A DNA stretch of 64,000 nt from Brevundimonas variabilis (GTDB lineage Bacteria > Pseudomonadota > Alphaproteobacteria > Caulobacterales > Caulobacteraceae), in contig NZ_JACHOR010000001.1 of assembly GCF_014199945.1 (NCBI RefSeq), positions 124,001 to 188,000 on the forward strand, written 5' to 3'. The position numbers and the translations under genes were made by a program. The notes beneath the pieces are model-generated. The model was given only the letters and a program-made list of their open reading frames with translations. It was not told the DNA's origin and ran no database searches. Positions 37,136-45,068 of this stretch are shown here, in pieces. The stretch's first letter is position 1; each line of letters opens with the position of its first letter.

Positions 37136-37975
37136 TCACGACCAGCCCTGTCTCTGCTGTTGTTGCTGGTTCTGTTGCATCTGGCGCACACGCAGGGCCA
37201 CGGTCATGGTCTCGCGCCCCCCGCCATAGCTCGTGCCCCGGATCGGCGAGGACCCCAGCGCGTCGAGTCCGGTCGCCACGCGCACATAGTGTTCGGTCGG
37301 ACAGATGCCGTTCGCCGGATCGAAGCCGATCCATCCCAGGTCCTCGACCCAGCCCTCGGCCCAGGCATGGGCCGCATCCTGATTGATCACGCCATCCGAG
37401 CGATGCAGATGCCCCGAGACATAGCGGGCCGGAATGCCCATGCGGCGCGCGCAGGCGATGAAGATCTGGGCATGATCCTGGCAGACCCCCTGCTTCTGGG
37501 CGAAGGCCTCTGCGGCGGTATGGTCTACCGTCGTCGAGCCGACCATGAAGGCCACGCTCTCGTTGATCGCGCCCATGAGCCGGTGCAGGCGATCCAGAGG
37601 CTGCCCTTCGCCGATTTCGGCGGCAAAGGCGCGCATGTCGGCATCGGCCTGCGTCAGGGGCGTGCTGCGCAGAAAGACGAGGGGCGACAGGCGTTCAGGC
37701 GTGCCTTTCAGGACCCCGCCGGTGTTGACCGTCGCCACTTCACCGGTGACCCGCACCATCAGGGAGTCTGTGGGGCGTTCTGTGTACAGGGTGTGGACAA
37801 TATTGCCGAAGGCATCCTCCGACCGCCTGAGCCGGGTGTCGACGTCGGTCTCGATCCGCCAGTCGCGGACCTGCTGGCCTTCGGTGGACCGTGGCGTCAG
37901 ACGCAGGGACTGGACGATGAACCGCGCAGCGCGCGCATAGCCATATCGGGTTTCGTGATCGATCCGGATGCGCAT
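37136..37975 (-). CDS. Transglutaminase-like cysteine protein of the Anbu operon
   Basis: 279-residue protein with an N-terminal beta-sandwich domain (IRIDHETRYGYARAARF) and a transglutaminase/papain-fold core. The catalytic triad is visible as GVCQDHAQIF (Cys), AHAWAEGWV (His) and FDPANGI (Asp). The last 18 residues contain nine glutamines (from RVRQMQQN onward), an unusual tail that could itself be an acyl-donor substrate. It follows the alpha-E gene after 3 bases. Its reaction (amide ligation or hydrolysis) is unproven. Confidence 0.92.
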   Translation of the reverse strand: MRIRIDHETRYGYARAARFIVQSLRLTPRSTEGQQVRDWRIETDVDTRLRRSEDAFGNIVHTLYTERPTDSLMVRVTGEVATVNTGGVLKGTPERLSPLVFLRSTPLTQADADMRAFAAEIGEGQPLDRLHRLMGAINESVAFMVGSTTVDHTAAEAFAQKQGVCQDHAQIFIACARRMGIPARYVSGHLHRSDGVINQDAAHAWAEGWVEDLGWIGFDPANGICPTEHYVRVATGLDALGSSPIRGTSYGGGRETMTVALRVRQMQQNQQQQQRQGWS

Positions 37976-37978
37976 GCG

Positions 37979-38917
37979 TCAGACCAGGTACTGATCGTGG
38001 ATGGCACTGGCGAGGCCATTGTTCTCGCTGAGGAACGTCAGGATGTACTCGTGCAGGCCCGACTGGAAGATATCCTCGATGTTCGTCTCGTTGAACTGGG
38101 TCAGACGGGCGGAAGCGATGCGCTGCGCCGGCCCCCGCCGACCGTAATCCGTGGCCAGCTTGTCCAGATAGCTCACGATCATGCCCTGACAGCTGGCCAG
38201 CGATCGCGGCATCTGGCGGTTCAGCACCAGCAGGTCCGCCACCAGCCAGGGCCGGACGCTCTCGCGGTAGACCCAGCGATAGGCCGTCAGCGCCGACACT
38301 TCGCGCAACAGGGTCGTCCACTGGAAATAGTCCAGCTGGCCACCGACCCGCTCTCCGGCGGGCAGCAGCAGATGGTATTTCACGTCGAGCAGACGGGCCG
38401 TGTTGTCCGCGCGCTCGATCGCCCCGCCCAGCCTCAGGAACCAGTAGGCGTCGTTCCGGAGCATCGTCCGCGACGAGGCCCCCTCGAATGCCAGGGACAC
38501 GCCCTTCACGAACTCCAGATACCGGACGAAATCATCGCGACGCGTCGGCTCGCCCAGCTCGGCCAGCCCGTTGTAGGCCCCGTTGATGGCTTCCCAGAGC
38601 TCGATGGTCAGGGCGGTCCGGACCGAGCGGGCATTGGTGCGCGCCGAGGTGATGCAGGCCTTGATCGAGGACATGTTGTCCGGCGCAAACGCCAGATATT
38701 CCCGCACCGACTTCTCGTTCGGCGTCCGGGCCGAGGCGGCGAAGGCCCCCGATACACCGGCCGACGCGATGGCACTGGCCCAGGCCGTTGCGGCCGCGCC
38801 ATCGCGCGCCGGCAGGGCAGCCAGTCGCACGGCCGCCTCCAGAATACGGGCCAGGAAGTCGGCCCGCTCCATGTAGCGGCCGGTCCAGTACAGGCTCTCT
38901 GCAGTGCGGCTCAGCAT
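37979..38917 (-). CDS. Alpha-E domain protein of the Anbu operon
   Basis: 312-residue, almost entirely helical cytoplasmic protein. The N-terminus MLSRTAESLYWTGRYMERAD is the hallmark of the alpha-E (DUF403) family; other conserved segments are GAIERADNTARLLDVKYHLL and YRWVYRESVRPWLVADLLVL. Its function is not established; family members always accompany ATP-grasp ligases and transglutaminase-like proteins. The start lies 33 bases after the ATP-grasp stop. Confidence 0.92.
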   Translation of the reverse strand: MLSRTAESLYWTGRYMERADFLARILEAAVRLAALPARDGAAATAWASAIASAGVSGAFAASARTPNEKSVREYLAFAPDNMSSIKACITSARTNARSVRTALTIELWEAINGAYNGLAELGEPTRRDDFVRYLEFVKGVSLAFEGASSRTMLRNDAYWFLRLGGAIERADNTARLLDVKYHLLLPAGERVGGQLDYFQWTTLLREVSALTAYRWVYRESVRPWLVADLLVLNRQMPRSLASCQGMIVSYLDKLATDYGRRGPAQRIASARLTQFNETNIEDIFQSGLHEYILTFLSENNGLASAIHDQYLV

Positions 38918-38950
38918 CCCGGGGCCCGCCGGTTCATGGATGGTCTTGTC

Positions 38951-40357
38951 CTAGTCATCCAGCACCCAGGTATCCTTGGTCCCACCGCCCTGGCTGGAGT
39001 TCACCACCAGCGACCCCGGCTTCAGCGCCACCCGTGTCAGACCGCCCGGCGCAACCTGCACACCGCGCGGGCTCGACAGGACGAAGGGCCTGAGGTCGAC
39101 GTGGCGCGGCGACAGGCCCCCGCCGCTGTCCAGCGTCGGTGCCGTGGACAGGGCCAGGGTCGGCTGGGCGATGAAGTCGTCGGGGTCGGCGATCAGCTTG
39201 GCGCGGAAATCCTCGATCTCGGCCTTGGTCGAAGCCGGGCCGACCAGCATGCCGTAGCCGCCGGAGCCGCCGACTTCCTTGACGACCAGCTGATCCAGCT
39301 TGGACAGGACTTCCTTCAGGGCCTCCGGCTCGCGGCAGCGCCAGGTCGGGACATTGCCGAGGATCGGGTCCCCGCCGCTGAAGAAGCGGATGATGTCCGG
39401 CATGTAGGTATAGACGGCCTTGTCATCGGCCACGCCCGTTCCGACGGCGTTCGACAGCGTCACATTGCCCGCCATATAGGCCGACATCAGGCCGGGAATG
39501 CCGACCGCCGAGTCCGGCCGGAAGGTCAGGGGATCGAGGAACTCGTCGTCGATCCGGCGATAGATGACATCGACCCGCTGCGGGCCCTCGGTCGTGCGCA
39601 TGAAGACGATGTCGTCATTGACGAACAGGTCTCCGCCCTCGACCAGCTCCACGCCCAGCTTGTCGGCCAGGAAGCTGTGCTCATAGTAGGCCGAGTTGAA
39701 CGGTCCGGGCGTCAGGACCACCAGCTTCGGGTCCGAGCCCGCATGGGCCGGGGCCGAGGCTCTCAGGCTGGCCAGCAGCATGTCGGTATAGGTCTCGACA
39801 GGGCGGATGCGGTGTTCGGCAAACAGGTCCGGAAACAGCCGCATCATCATCTCGCGGTTTTCCAGCATGTAGGAGACCCCCGAAGGCGTGCGGACATTGT
39901 CCTCCAGCACGAGAAAGCCGTCCTCACCGGTCCGGACGAGGTCGACGCCACTGATATGGGTCCAGATGTCGCCGGGCGGCCGCCGCCCCTGCATCTCGGG
40001 CCGGTAATGCGGGTTGGTGAAGATCAGGTCCGCGGGGACGATGCCCGCCTTGATGCATTCCTGGGCTCCGTAGATGTCCTTCAGGAAAGCGTTGATCGCG
40101 GACACGCGCTGCTTCAGCCCGCGCTCGAGCTCATTCCATTCCGCCGCGCCAATGATGCGGGGCACGACGTCGAAGGGGATGAGGCGTTCGTTGGACTCGA
40201 CATCACCGTAGACGGCGAAGGTCACCCCCATGCGGCGGAAGAACAGTTCGGCCTGACGCGACCGGGACTGCAGCAGATCGGGCGGCGCGGATTCCAGCCA
40301 CCGGGCCAGGGTCCGGTAGCTCTTGCGGACCGTTCCCGATCCGGTCGTGCCTGACAT
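38951..40357 (-). CDS. Circularly permuted ATP-grasp (amidoligase-type) protein
   Basis: 468-residue member of the circularly permuted type 2 ATP-grasp family (DUF404/DUF407). Conserved segments are RPFDVVPRIIGAAEW-like at 70-85, DIYGAQECIKAGIVPADLI, DLVRTGEDGFLVLEDNVRTP (acidic metal site), VVLTPGPFNSAYYEH and VVKEVGGSGGYGMLVGP near the C-terminus. Such enzymes are predicted to ligate carboxylates to amines in peptide synthesis or tagging. It is the first gene of the four-gene Anbu operon. A structured inverted repeat (40415-40447) lies 57 bases upstream of its ATG. Confidence 0.92.
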   Translation of the reverse strand: MSGTTGSGTVRKSYRTLARWLESAPPDLLQSRSRQAELFFRRMGVTFAVYGDVESNERLIPFDVVPRIIGAAEWNELERGLKQRVSAINAFLKDIYGAQECIKAGIVPADLIFTNPHYRPEMQGRRPPGDIWTHISGVDLVRTGEDGFLVLEDNVRTPSGVSYMLENREMMMRLFPDLFAEHRIRPVETYTDMLLASLRASAPAHAGSDPKLVVLTPGPFNSAYYEHSFLADKLGVELVEGGDLFVNDDIVFMRTTEGPQRVDVIYRRIDDEFLDPLTFRPDSAVGIPGLMSAYMAGNVTLSNAVGTGVADDKAVYTYMPDIIRFFSGGDPILGNVPTWRCREPEALKEVLSKLDQLVVKEVGGSGGYGMLVGPASTKAEIEDFRAKLIADPDDFIAQPTLALSTAPTLDSGGGLSPRHVDLRPFVLSSPRGVQVAPGGLTRVALKPGSLVVNSSQGGGTKDTWVLDD

Positions 40358-40414
40358 CTCGTCGAACGTGGCCCTGCTCCCTCAGCTTGTTGCCCAACGT
40401 GGACCGGGCCGAAC

Positions 40415-40447
40415 GTCCCGCGCAACAGAAATGTTGCAATGCGGGAC
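40415..40447 (-). promoter_or_regulatory. Long hairpin in the Anbu operon leader
   Basis: Arms GTCCCGC/GCGGGAC enclose a second stem GCAACA/TGTTGC with a four-base loop and one 3-base bulge. The element lies between the presumed promoter and the ATP-grasp ATG. It could act as RNA structure or as an operator; no T-run follows. Confidence 0.45.
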
Positions 40448-40496
40448 ATTTGGGAAAAGGCGGCGGGTTTTCGGGACCGGACCGCGTGTGTGGAAA

Positions 40497-40994
40497 CTAA
40501 CGCGTGACCGTATCCGGCCGCATCGGAGCCAGCTTGGCCAGAAAGCGGTTCTGGGTGCGGAACGGCACGCCCTCCGCCGTCATCGCCGTCTGAAGATGTT
40601 CGACCAGCGCACCGAAATCTGCGGGCTGGAGCCCGATCTCGTCATGGGCATCGGCCATGCTGCGGCCCGTGTAGCGGCATCCACCATTCAGGATGTAGCA
40701 GAACTGCTCGCGCAGGGTCCGCCGGAGCCGCACCATGTCCGTGGCTACAAAGATTCCGGCCGTCCGGGGATCCGCCGCGCTGAGGTCCAGCATCTGGTCG
40801 ACGATCCGCCCGACGCCTTCGCCCTCGTTGAAGGCGGCCCACATCGCCTGCCCCTCGAAGGGCGTTGCGCCGGCATTGGCGTCAGAAACCACATAGGGGT
40901 CGACCGGCTCCTCGCCGGGGACTGCATGGGCATCCTGGGCCAGCGCGGGGCCGGTCGTCACGGCCATCAGGGCAAACAGAAGGGCGATGCGCAT
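40497..40994 (-). CDS. Secreted group I truncated haemoglobin
   Basis: 165-residue protein with a signal peptide (ALLFALMAVTTGPALAQ) followed by a 2-on-2 globin domain. Diagnostic segments are FVATDMVRLRRTLREQF, NGGCRYTGRSMADAH (proximal His117), and IGLQPADFGALVEHLQTAM. Haem binding is therefore expected, with O2 or NO as likely ligands. The export signal is unusual, since most truncated haemoglobins are cytoplasmic. It follows the DUF3034 gene after 2 bases, in the same operon, and faces a divergent cupredoxin/c-di-GMP operon. The exact redox role is unknown. Confidence 0.85.
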   Translation of the reverse strand: MRIALLFALMAVTTGPALAQDAHAVPGEEPVDPYVVSDANAGATPFEGQAMWAAFNEGEGVGRIVDQMLDLSAADPRTAGIFVATDMVRLRRTLREQFCYILNGGCRYTGRSMADAHDEIGLQPADFGALVEHLQTAMTAEGVPFRTQNRFLAKLAPMRPDTVTR

Positions 40995-40996
40995 GG

Positions 40997-41908
40997 TCAG
41001 AACCCGACCTGGAGAGAGAGATAAAGGCCACGCTGATCTTCGAAGGTCGCGATGGACCCGAGATCCACGTAAGCGGCTGTCAGCGAGACGTTCTTGCTGA
41101 AGGCATAGGCCGCAAACAGGTCAAACGCATCATCCTCTGCGGCAAAGCCGAGATTGTCAGGCTTGGTCCGGTACTCGGCCCCGACAAGCAGGTTCCGGGT
41201 CAGGAGATAGCCGACCGACCCCTCGAATCGCGGCGCATAATCGTCATTCCGGTCGCCGCCGAACCCCAGCAGGCCCGTCTGGTTGGCCTTGGTCCAGCGG
41301 ACCGTGCCGTTCACCAGCAGGCTCTCGGAAAGGAACAGCTTGGTCGCCGCGACATAGACGTCCGTGCCTTCATCATCGCGCCCGCCGACGGCCGAGATCA
41401 CGGCCCCCTGATCATTGGACTTGTGCTGAACACCGATGGAAACCTGCGGCAACCAGCTGGCCTGGCCATAGACGGCATCACCGACCAGCTTCACCTTCAC
41501 GCCCACGACATCCTGGGTGAAGGTGAAGCCTTCGCCCAGACCCAGCAGCGCTCCGGTGCTGCCGGTGTCGAATTCCTGGCGCGCCACCGACAGCTCGACC
41601 CGGTCCCAGAGGCCGACGGCTGCACCGACAGACCGGAGCTCATAGTCGGGCAGGCTGACATAGGTCGCGTGCACATTGCCGCCGATCCCGTCCTCGGCTC
41701 CATAGCCCGTGGTCACGGCCCAGGTCGCCAGACCGCCCCCGCCGGCACCTTCGACACTGGAGACCCCGCCCGTCAGCAACAGCTTGCCGCCCGTGCGGGA
41801 GTCTGGAACCCAGTCGAATACCTGCGCGGCTGCGGGCCCAGCCAGCAAGCAGGCCAACAGACAGGGAAAGATCGAACGTATCACCGAGGCACCCACTTCA
41901 TGCGTCAT
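40997..41908 (-). CDS. DUF3034-family envelope protein
   Basis: About 303-residue protein with a signal peptide (CLLACLLAGPAAAQ) and the DUF3034 signature GGKLLLTGGVSSVEGAGGGG and NVHATYVSLPDYEL. Alternating hydrophobic strands and the aromatic C-terminus (YLSLQVGF) suggest an outer-membrane beta-barrel. I take the ATG at 41908; the frame is open further to 41956, but this would place 16 polar residues before the signal peptide. It is the first gene of an operon with the truncated haemoglobin. Confidence 0.82.
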   Translation of the reverse strand: MTHEVGASVIRSIFPCLLACLLAGPAAAQVFDWVPDSRTGGKLLLTGGVSSVEGAGGGGLATWAVTTGYGAEDGIGGNVHATYVSLPDYELRSVGAAVGLWDRVELSVARQEFDTGSTGALLGLGEGFTFTQDVVGVKVKLVGDAVYGQASWLPQVSIGVQHKSNDQGAVISAVGGRDDEGTDVYVAATKLFLSESLLVNGTVRWTKANQTGLLGFGGDRNDDYAPRFEGSVGYLLTRNLLVGAEYRTKPDNLGFAAEDDAFDLFAAYAFSKNVSLTAAYVDLGSIATFEDQRGLYLSLQVGF

Positions 41909-41930
41909 GAAGTTTGCTAACCGGTCATCG

Positions 41931-41944
41931 TTAACGTCCGTTAA
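41931..41944. promoter_or_regulatory. 14-bp inverted repeat between divergent haemoglobin and cupredoxin operons
   Basis: TTAACG-TC-CGTTAA has perfect 6-bp arms, 22 bases upstream of the DUF3034 ATG and about 94 bases before the cupredoxin ATG. It could serve both promoters. The TTAA boxes recall CtrA sites but have a 6-base rather than a 7-base spacer. Confidence 0.4.
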
Positions 41945-42038
41945 AAAGGTCCGCACAACACGGGATCGCCATCTGGGCGACGTCCGTGTCCCTGGGCGGA
42001 TTTACGGCAAGTTCACGGGTGAGCCTTAATGTGGGGCC

Positions 42039-42656
42039 ATGAAGTTTCTTCTCGCCCTTTGCTCCATTCTTCTGATCGCTACGGCAAGCCACGCCGGTGA
42101 CCTGTCGGTGAGCGTGCGCGACGCCGCCGGGCGACCGGTCAAGGATGCCGTCGTTACGGTACACCCGGCATCGGGCGTCCCCCGCGGCCCCATACGCTTC
42201 AGCTGGCCGCTTCGCATGACCCAGCAGGACATCCAGTTCGACCCCTATGTTCTGGTGGTTCCGGTGGGCGGCACGGTGTCCTTCCCGAACCTCGATCGGG
42301 TCCGGCATCAGGTCTATTCCTTCTCGCGGGGCAACCGCTTCGAGATCGAACTCTTCGGGCGGGATCAGACACGAACCCACACCTTCGCTTCGGTCGGGAT
42401 CGCAGCGCTCGGCTGCAATATCCACGACCAGATGCTGGCTTATATCCGGGTCGTCGACACGCCCTGGGCGGCCAAGACCGGGACCAATGGTGACGTGACC
42501 CTGAGCGCGGTGCCGGCCGGAGGAGCCACGCTCAGGGTCTGGCATCCTCGTCTTGCCGGACGTGGCAACGAGGGCTCGCGCGCCATCACTGTGACCAGCA
42601 GCGCTGGCCGGCAGACGTTCACCGGCGATTTCTCTGCCCGGGCTTCGGTGCGTTAG
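42039..42656 (+). CDS. Periplasmic cupredoxin (methylamine-utilisation-protein-like)
   Basis: 205-residue secreted protein (signal peptide LLALCSILLIATASHA). A cupredoxin fold carries the type 1 copper ligand set: His90 (RVRHQVYSF), Cys126, His129 and Met132 (GCNIHDQML). The first part (DLSVSVRDAAGRPVKDAVVTV) is a carboxypeptidase-regulatory-like beta-sandwich. An electron-transfer role is expected from the copper site; the partners are unknown, with the divergent haemoglobin a candidate. The GGDEF/EAL gene begins 4 bases downstream. Confidence 0.85.
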   Translation: MKFLLALCSILLIATASHAGDLSVSVRDAAGRPVKDAVVTVHPASGVPRGPIRFSWPLRMTQQDIQFDPYVLVVPVGGTVSFPNLDRVRHQVYSFSRGNRFEIELFGRDQTRTHTFASVGIAALGCNIHDQMLAYIRVVDTPWAAKTGTNGDVTLSAVPAGGATLRVWHPRLAGRGNEGSRAITVTSSAGRQTFTGDFSARASVR

Positions 42657-42660
42657 GGCC

Positions 42661-45000
42661 GTGACGTTCAAACGCCTCCAGACCAAGCTGACGGTTCTCT
42701 ATATGGGGCTGTTCGGCGTGACCCTGCTGATGGTGGCTGTTGCCGTCGTCACGGCGGTGGCCAATAGCGCGCGGGGCGTGGTGCGCGACGAACTGGCTGC
42801 CTCGGGCGAGGTTTACGAACAGATCTGGGATTCCCGATCAGACCAGCTTCGCCAGGGGGCCTCGGTCCTGGCGCAGGACTATGGATTCCGCGAAGCCCTG
42901 GCCACAGGTGACGAAGCCACGGTGCGATCCGCGCTCGACAACCTCCGCAACCGGCAGGGTGTCGACGGGGCAATGATCCTGGCCACAGATGGATATCTGA
43001 CGTCGACCGGCGTCAGCCCGGTCGATGCCGAGATCGATGTCCTGTGGAACGGCCTCGACCAGGCAGGCGTCGAAGCGGGGGTCCTGACCCTCGAAGGCCA
43101 GGCCTATCAGGCCGTGGCCGCGCCGATCATGGCCCCGGTTCTGATTGGCTGGGTCGTTTTCGTGGAGCGTCTGGACGACGCCCAGATGCGCAATCTGGAA
43201 AGCCTGTCCGCCATCCCGCTCTCGGCATCGGTCATGAGCCGCTCACCGTCCGGGTGGGGCAATGGCTCGGAAGCCCAGCCGATGCTGAGGGGGGCGATCG
43301 AGTCGGGTCTGGCGAGTGCGAACGCCGTGCCCGTGACCACGCGGACCGCGTCGGGCCCGGCGATGGTGCTCGCCAAGGCCCTGCCGAATTTCGATGACAA
43401 CCAGCCGTCCGTGCTGGTGCTGACCTATCCGATGGCGGCGGCCATGAAACCCTATTCGCCCCTGTTCATCGCGCTTGGCGTCATTGCCCTGATCGGAGCG
43501 GCCATCCTGGCAGCCGGTACATATTTCCTGACCCGCGACATCACCCGTCCGATCAGCGTCCTCGACAACGCCGTCCAGCGGCTTCAGCAGGGGGACCACG
43601 TCGAGGTTGCGATCACGTCACAGGACGAGATCGGGCGACTGGCGCACAGTTTCAATGGCATGGCCGGGGACATCCGCGACCGCGAGGCCCGCCTGACGCA
43701 CATGGCCCTGCACGATCAGGAATCCGGCCTTCCGAACAGGCTGTGGCTGGAGGGCGAGGCGTCGGCGGACACTGCGGCCTGGGTCATCCTCCTCGGCATC
43801 GACCGGTTCGAGGTGATGCGCAACGCCATCGGCTATGAGTCCATGGCCCAGATGATGACCGCTCTGGGGGCAAGACTTGTCGCCCTGTCCAATGGCTCGG
43901 CCATCGCCCGCGTCGGAGCGGGTGCGCTCGGACTGGTGGTCAAGGCCGCGGATGAAGACCAGGCCCTCACCATCGCCCAAACCCTGTGCGCCAGCGCGGA
44001 AGCACCGGTGAAGTTGAGCGGGACGACTGTGGATGTCAGCCTCACCGCCGGTGTGGCGTTCTGTGGCGCTCAGCCAGGCGGCGTCGACTCGGCCGTCGAT
44101 CGCGCCGCGATTGCGCTCGACCAGGCCCGCACCTCGCGACAGCGCGCCAGTCTGTTCGACGCCGTCACCTATGGCGACCCGGGCGATAACCTGTCCTTGA
44201 TCAGCAACCTGATGTCGGCCTTGAAGAATGGCGACGTCTGGGTGGCCTATCAGCCCAAATATGATCTTCGGGCGGGTGTCATCAACGGGGCAGAGGCGCT
44301 GATGCGCTGGCGGGACCCGGCACGCGGCTTCGTCTCGCCGGACCTGTTCATCGGCATGGCCGAGGAAACCGGCCAGATCCGGCCCTTGACGGAATGGGTC
44401 ATCCGCCAGGCGATCAAGGACCAGCGCGTTCTTGCCAAGGCCGGATACGACATGACCCTTTCGGTCAATGTGTCGGGACGCCTGCTGTCGGACGAGAGCT
44501 TTGCCGCCTTCGCCCTGGGCAAGGTGGCGGCAGCCAATGCCAAGCTGTGTTTCGAGATCACCGAGACGGCCGTCATCGACAACCCGAAGGTGGCTCTGTC
44601 GATCATCGATCGCTTCGCCGCTGCCGGTATCGCCGTCTCCATTGACGACTATGGCTCGGGCCTGTCCTCGCTGGCCTATCTGAAACAGATCAGGGCCGAT
44701 GAACTGAAGATCGACAAGAGCTTCGTGCTGCCGCTCGACACCTCTTCGCGAGACGGTCTGCTGGTGAAATCGACGATCGATCTGGCCCACAGCCTCGGGC
44801 TGAAGGTCACGGCCGAGGGCGTCGAGACCGCGACCGCGCTGGCCCTGCTGCAGGGCATGGGCTGTGACCTGGCCCAGGGCTACTTCATTGCCCGCCCCAT
44901 GCCGATCGCCGACCTGATCGTGCGTCTGGGTGAACCTGCGGTTCCCGTCAGCGGACGGGACGAAACGCCCGGTGTGAAACCGGCTACCAGAGCGGCCTGA
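42661..45000 (+). CDS. Membrane-bound GGDEF/EAL protein, predicted c-di-GMP phosphodiesterase
   Basis: 779-residue sensor. A membrane helix (LTVLYMGLFGVTLLMVAVAV), a periplasmic sensory domain of about 240 residues, a second helix (LFIALGVIALIGAAILAAG) and a HAMP domain (DITRPISVLDNAVQRLQQGD) lead into a GGDEF-like domain. That domain is degenerate, with RVGAGALGLVV in place of the catalytic motif. The EAL domain is intact in its markers: AEALMRW, VNVSGRLL, FEITETAV, IDDYGSGLSSL, ELKIDKSFV and AEGVET. It probably hydrolyses c-di-GMP in response to a periplasmic signal. It starts at a GTG 4 bases after the cupredoxin gene and is presumably cotranscribed with it. Confidence 0.9.
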   Translation: MTFKRLQTKLTVLYMGLFGVTLLMVAVAVVTAVANSARGVVRDELAASGEVYEQIWDSRSDQLRQGASVLAQDYGFREALATGDEATVRSALDNLRNRQGVDGAMILATDGYLTSTGVSPVDAEIDVLWNGLDQAGVEAGVLTLEGQAYQAVAAPIMAPVLIGWVVFVERLDDAQMRNLESLSAIPLSASVMSRSPSGWGNGSEAQPMLRGAIESGLASANAVPVTTRTASGPAMVLAKALPNFDDNQPSVLVLTYPMAAAMKPYSPLFIALGVIALIGAAILAAGTYFLTRDITRPISVLDNAVQRLQQGDHVEVAITSQDEIGRLAHSFNGMAGDIRDREARLTHMALHDQESGLPNRLWLEGEASADTAAWVILLGIDRFEVMRNAIGYESMAQMMTALGARLVALSNGSAIARVGAGALGLVVKAADEDQALTIAQTLCASAEAPVKLSGTTVDVSLTAGVAFCGAQPGGVDSAVDRAAIALDQARTSRQRASLFDAVTYGDPGDNLSLISNLMSALKNGDVWVAYQPKYDLRAGVINGAEALMRWRDPARGFVSPDLFIGMAEETGQIRPLTEWVIRQAIKDQRVLAKAGYDMTLSVNVSGRLLSDESFAAFALGKVAAANAKLCFEITETAVIDNPKVALSIIDRFAAAGIAVSIDDYGSGLSSLAYLKQIRADELKIDKSFVLPLDTSSRDGLLVKSTIDLAHSLGLKVTAEGVETATALALLQGMGCDLAQGYFIARPMPIADLIVRLGEPAVPVSGRDETPGVKPATRAA

Positions 45001-45068
45001 GACCCGGGGAATAGCCTGACCTCTCCGGCCCCCGTGATGCCGGAGCCCTTTCGACAGATCCCTTGGGC

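Noticed and set aside
37160..40354. 1064-codon open frame on the plus strand across the Anbu operon
   Set aside because: It is the shadow of three recognisable minus-strand genes with intact motifs; its own translation is low-complexity and Gly-, Arg- and His-rich.
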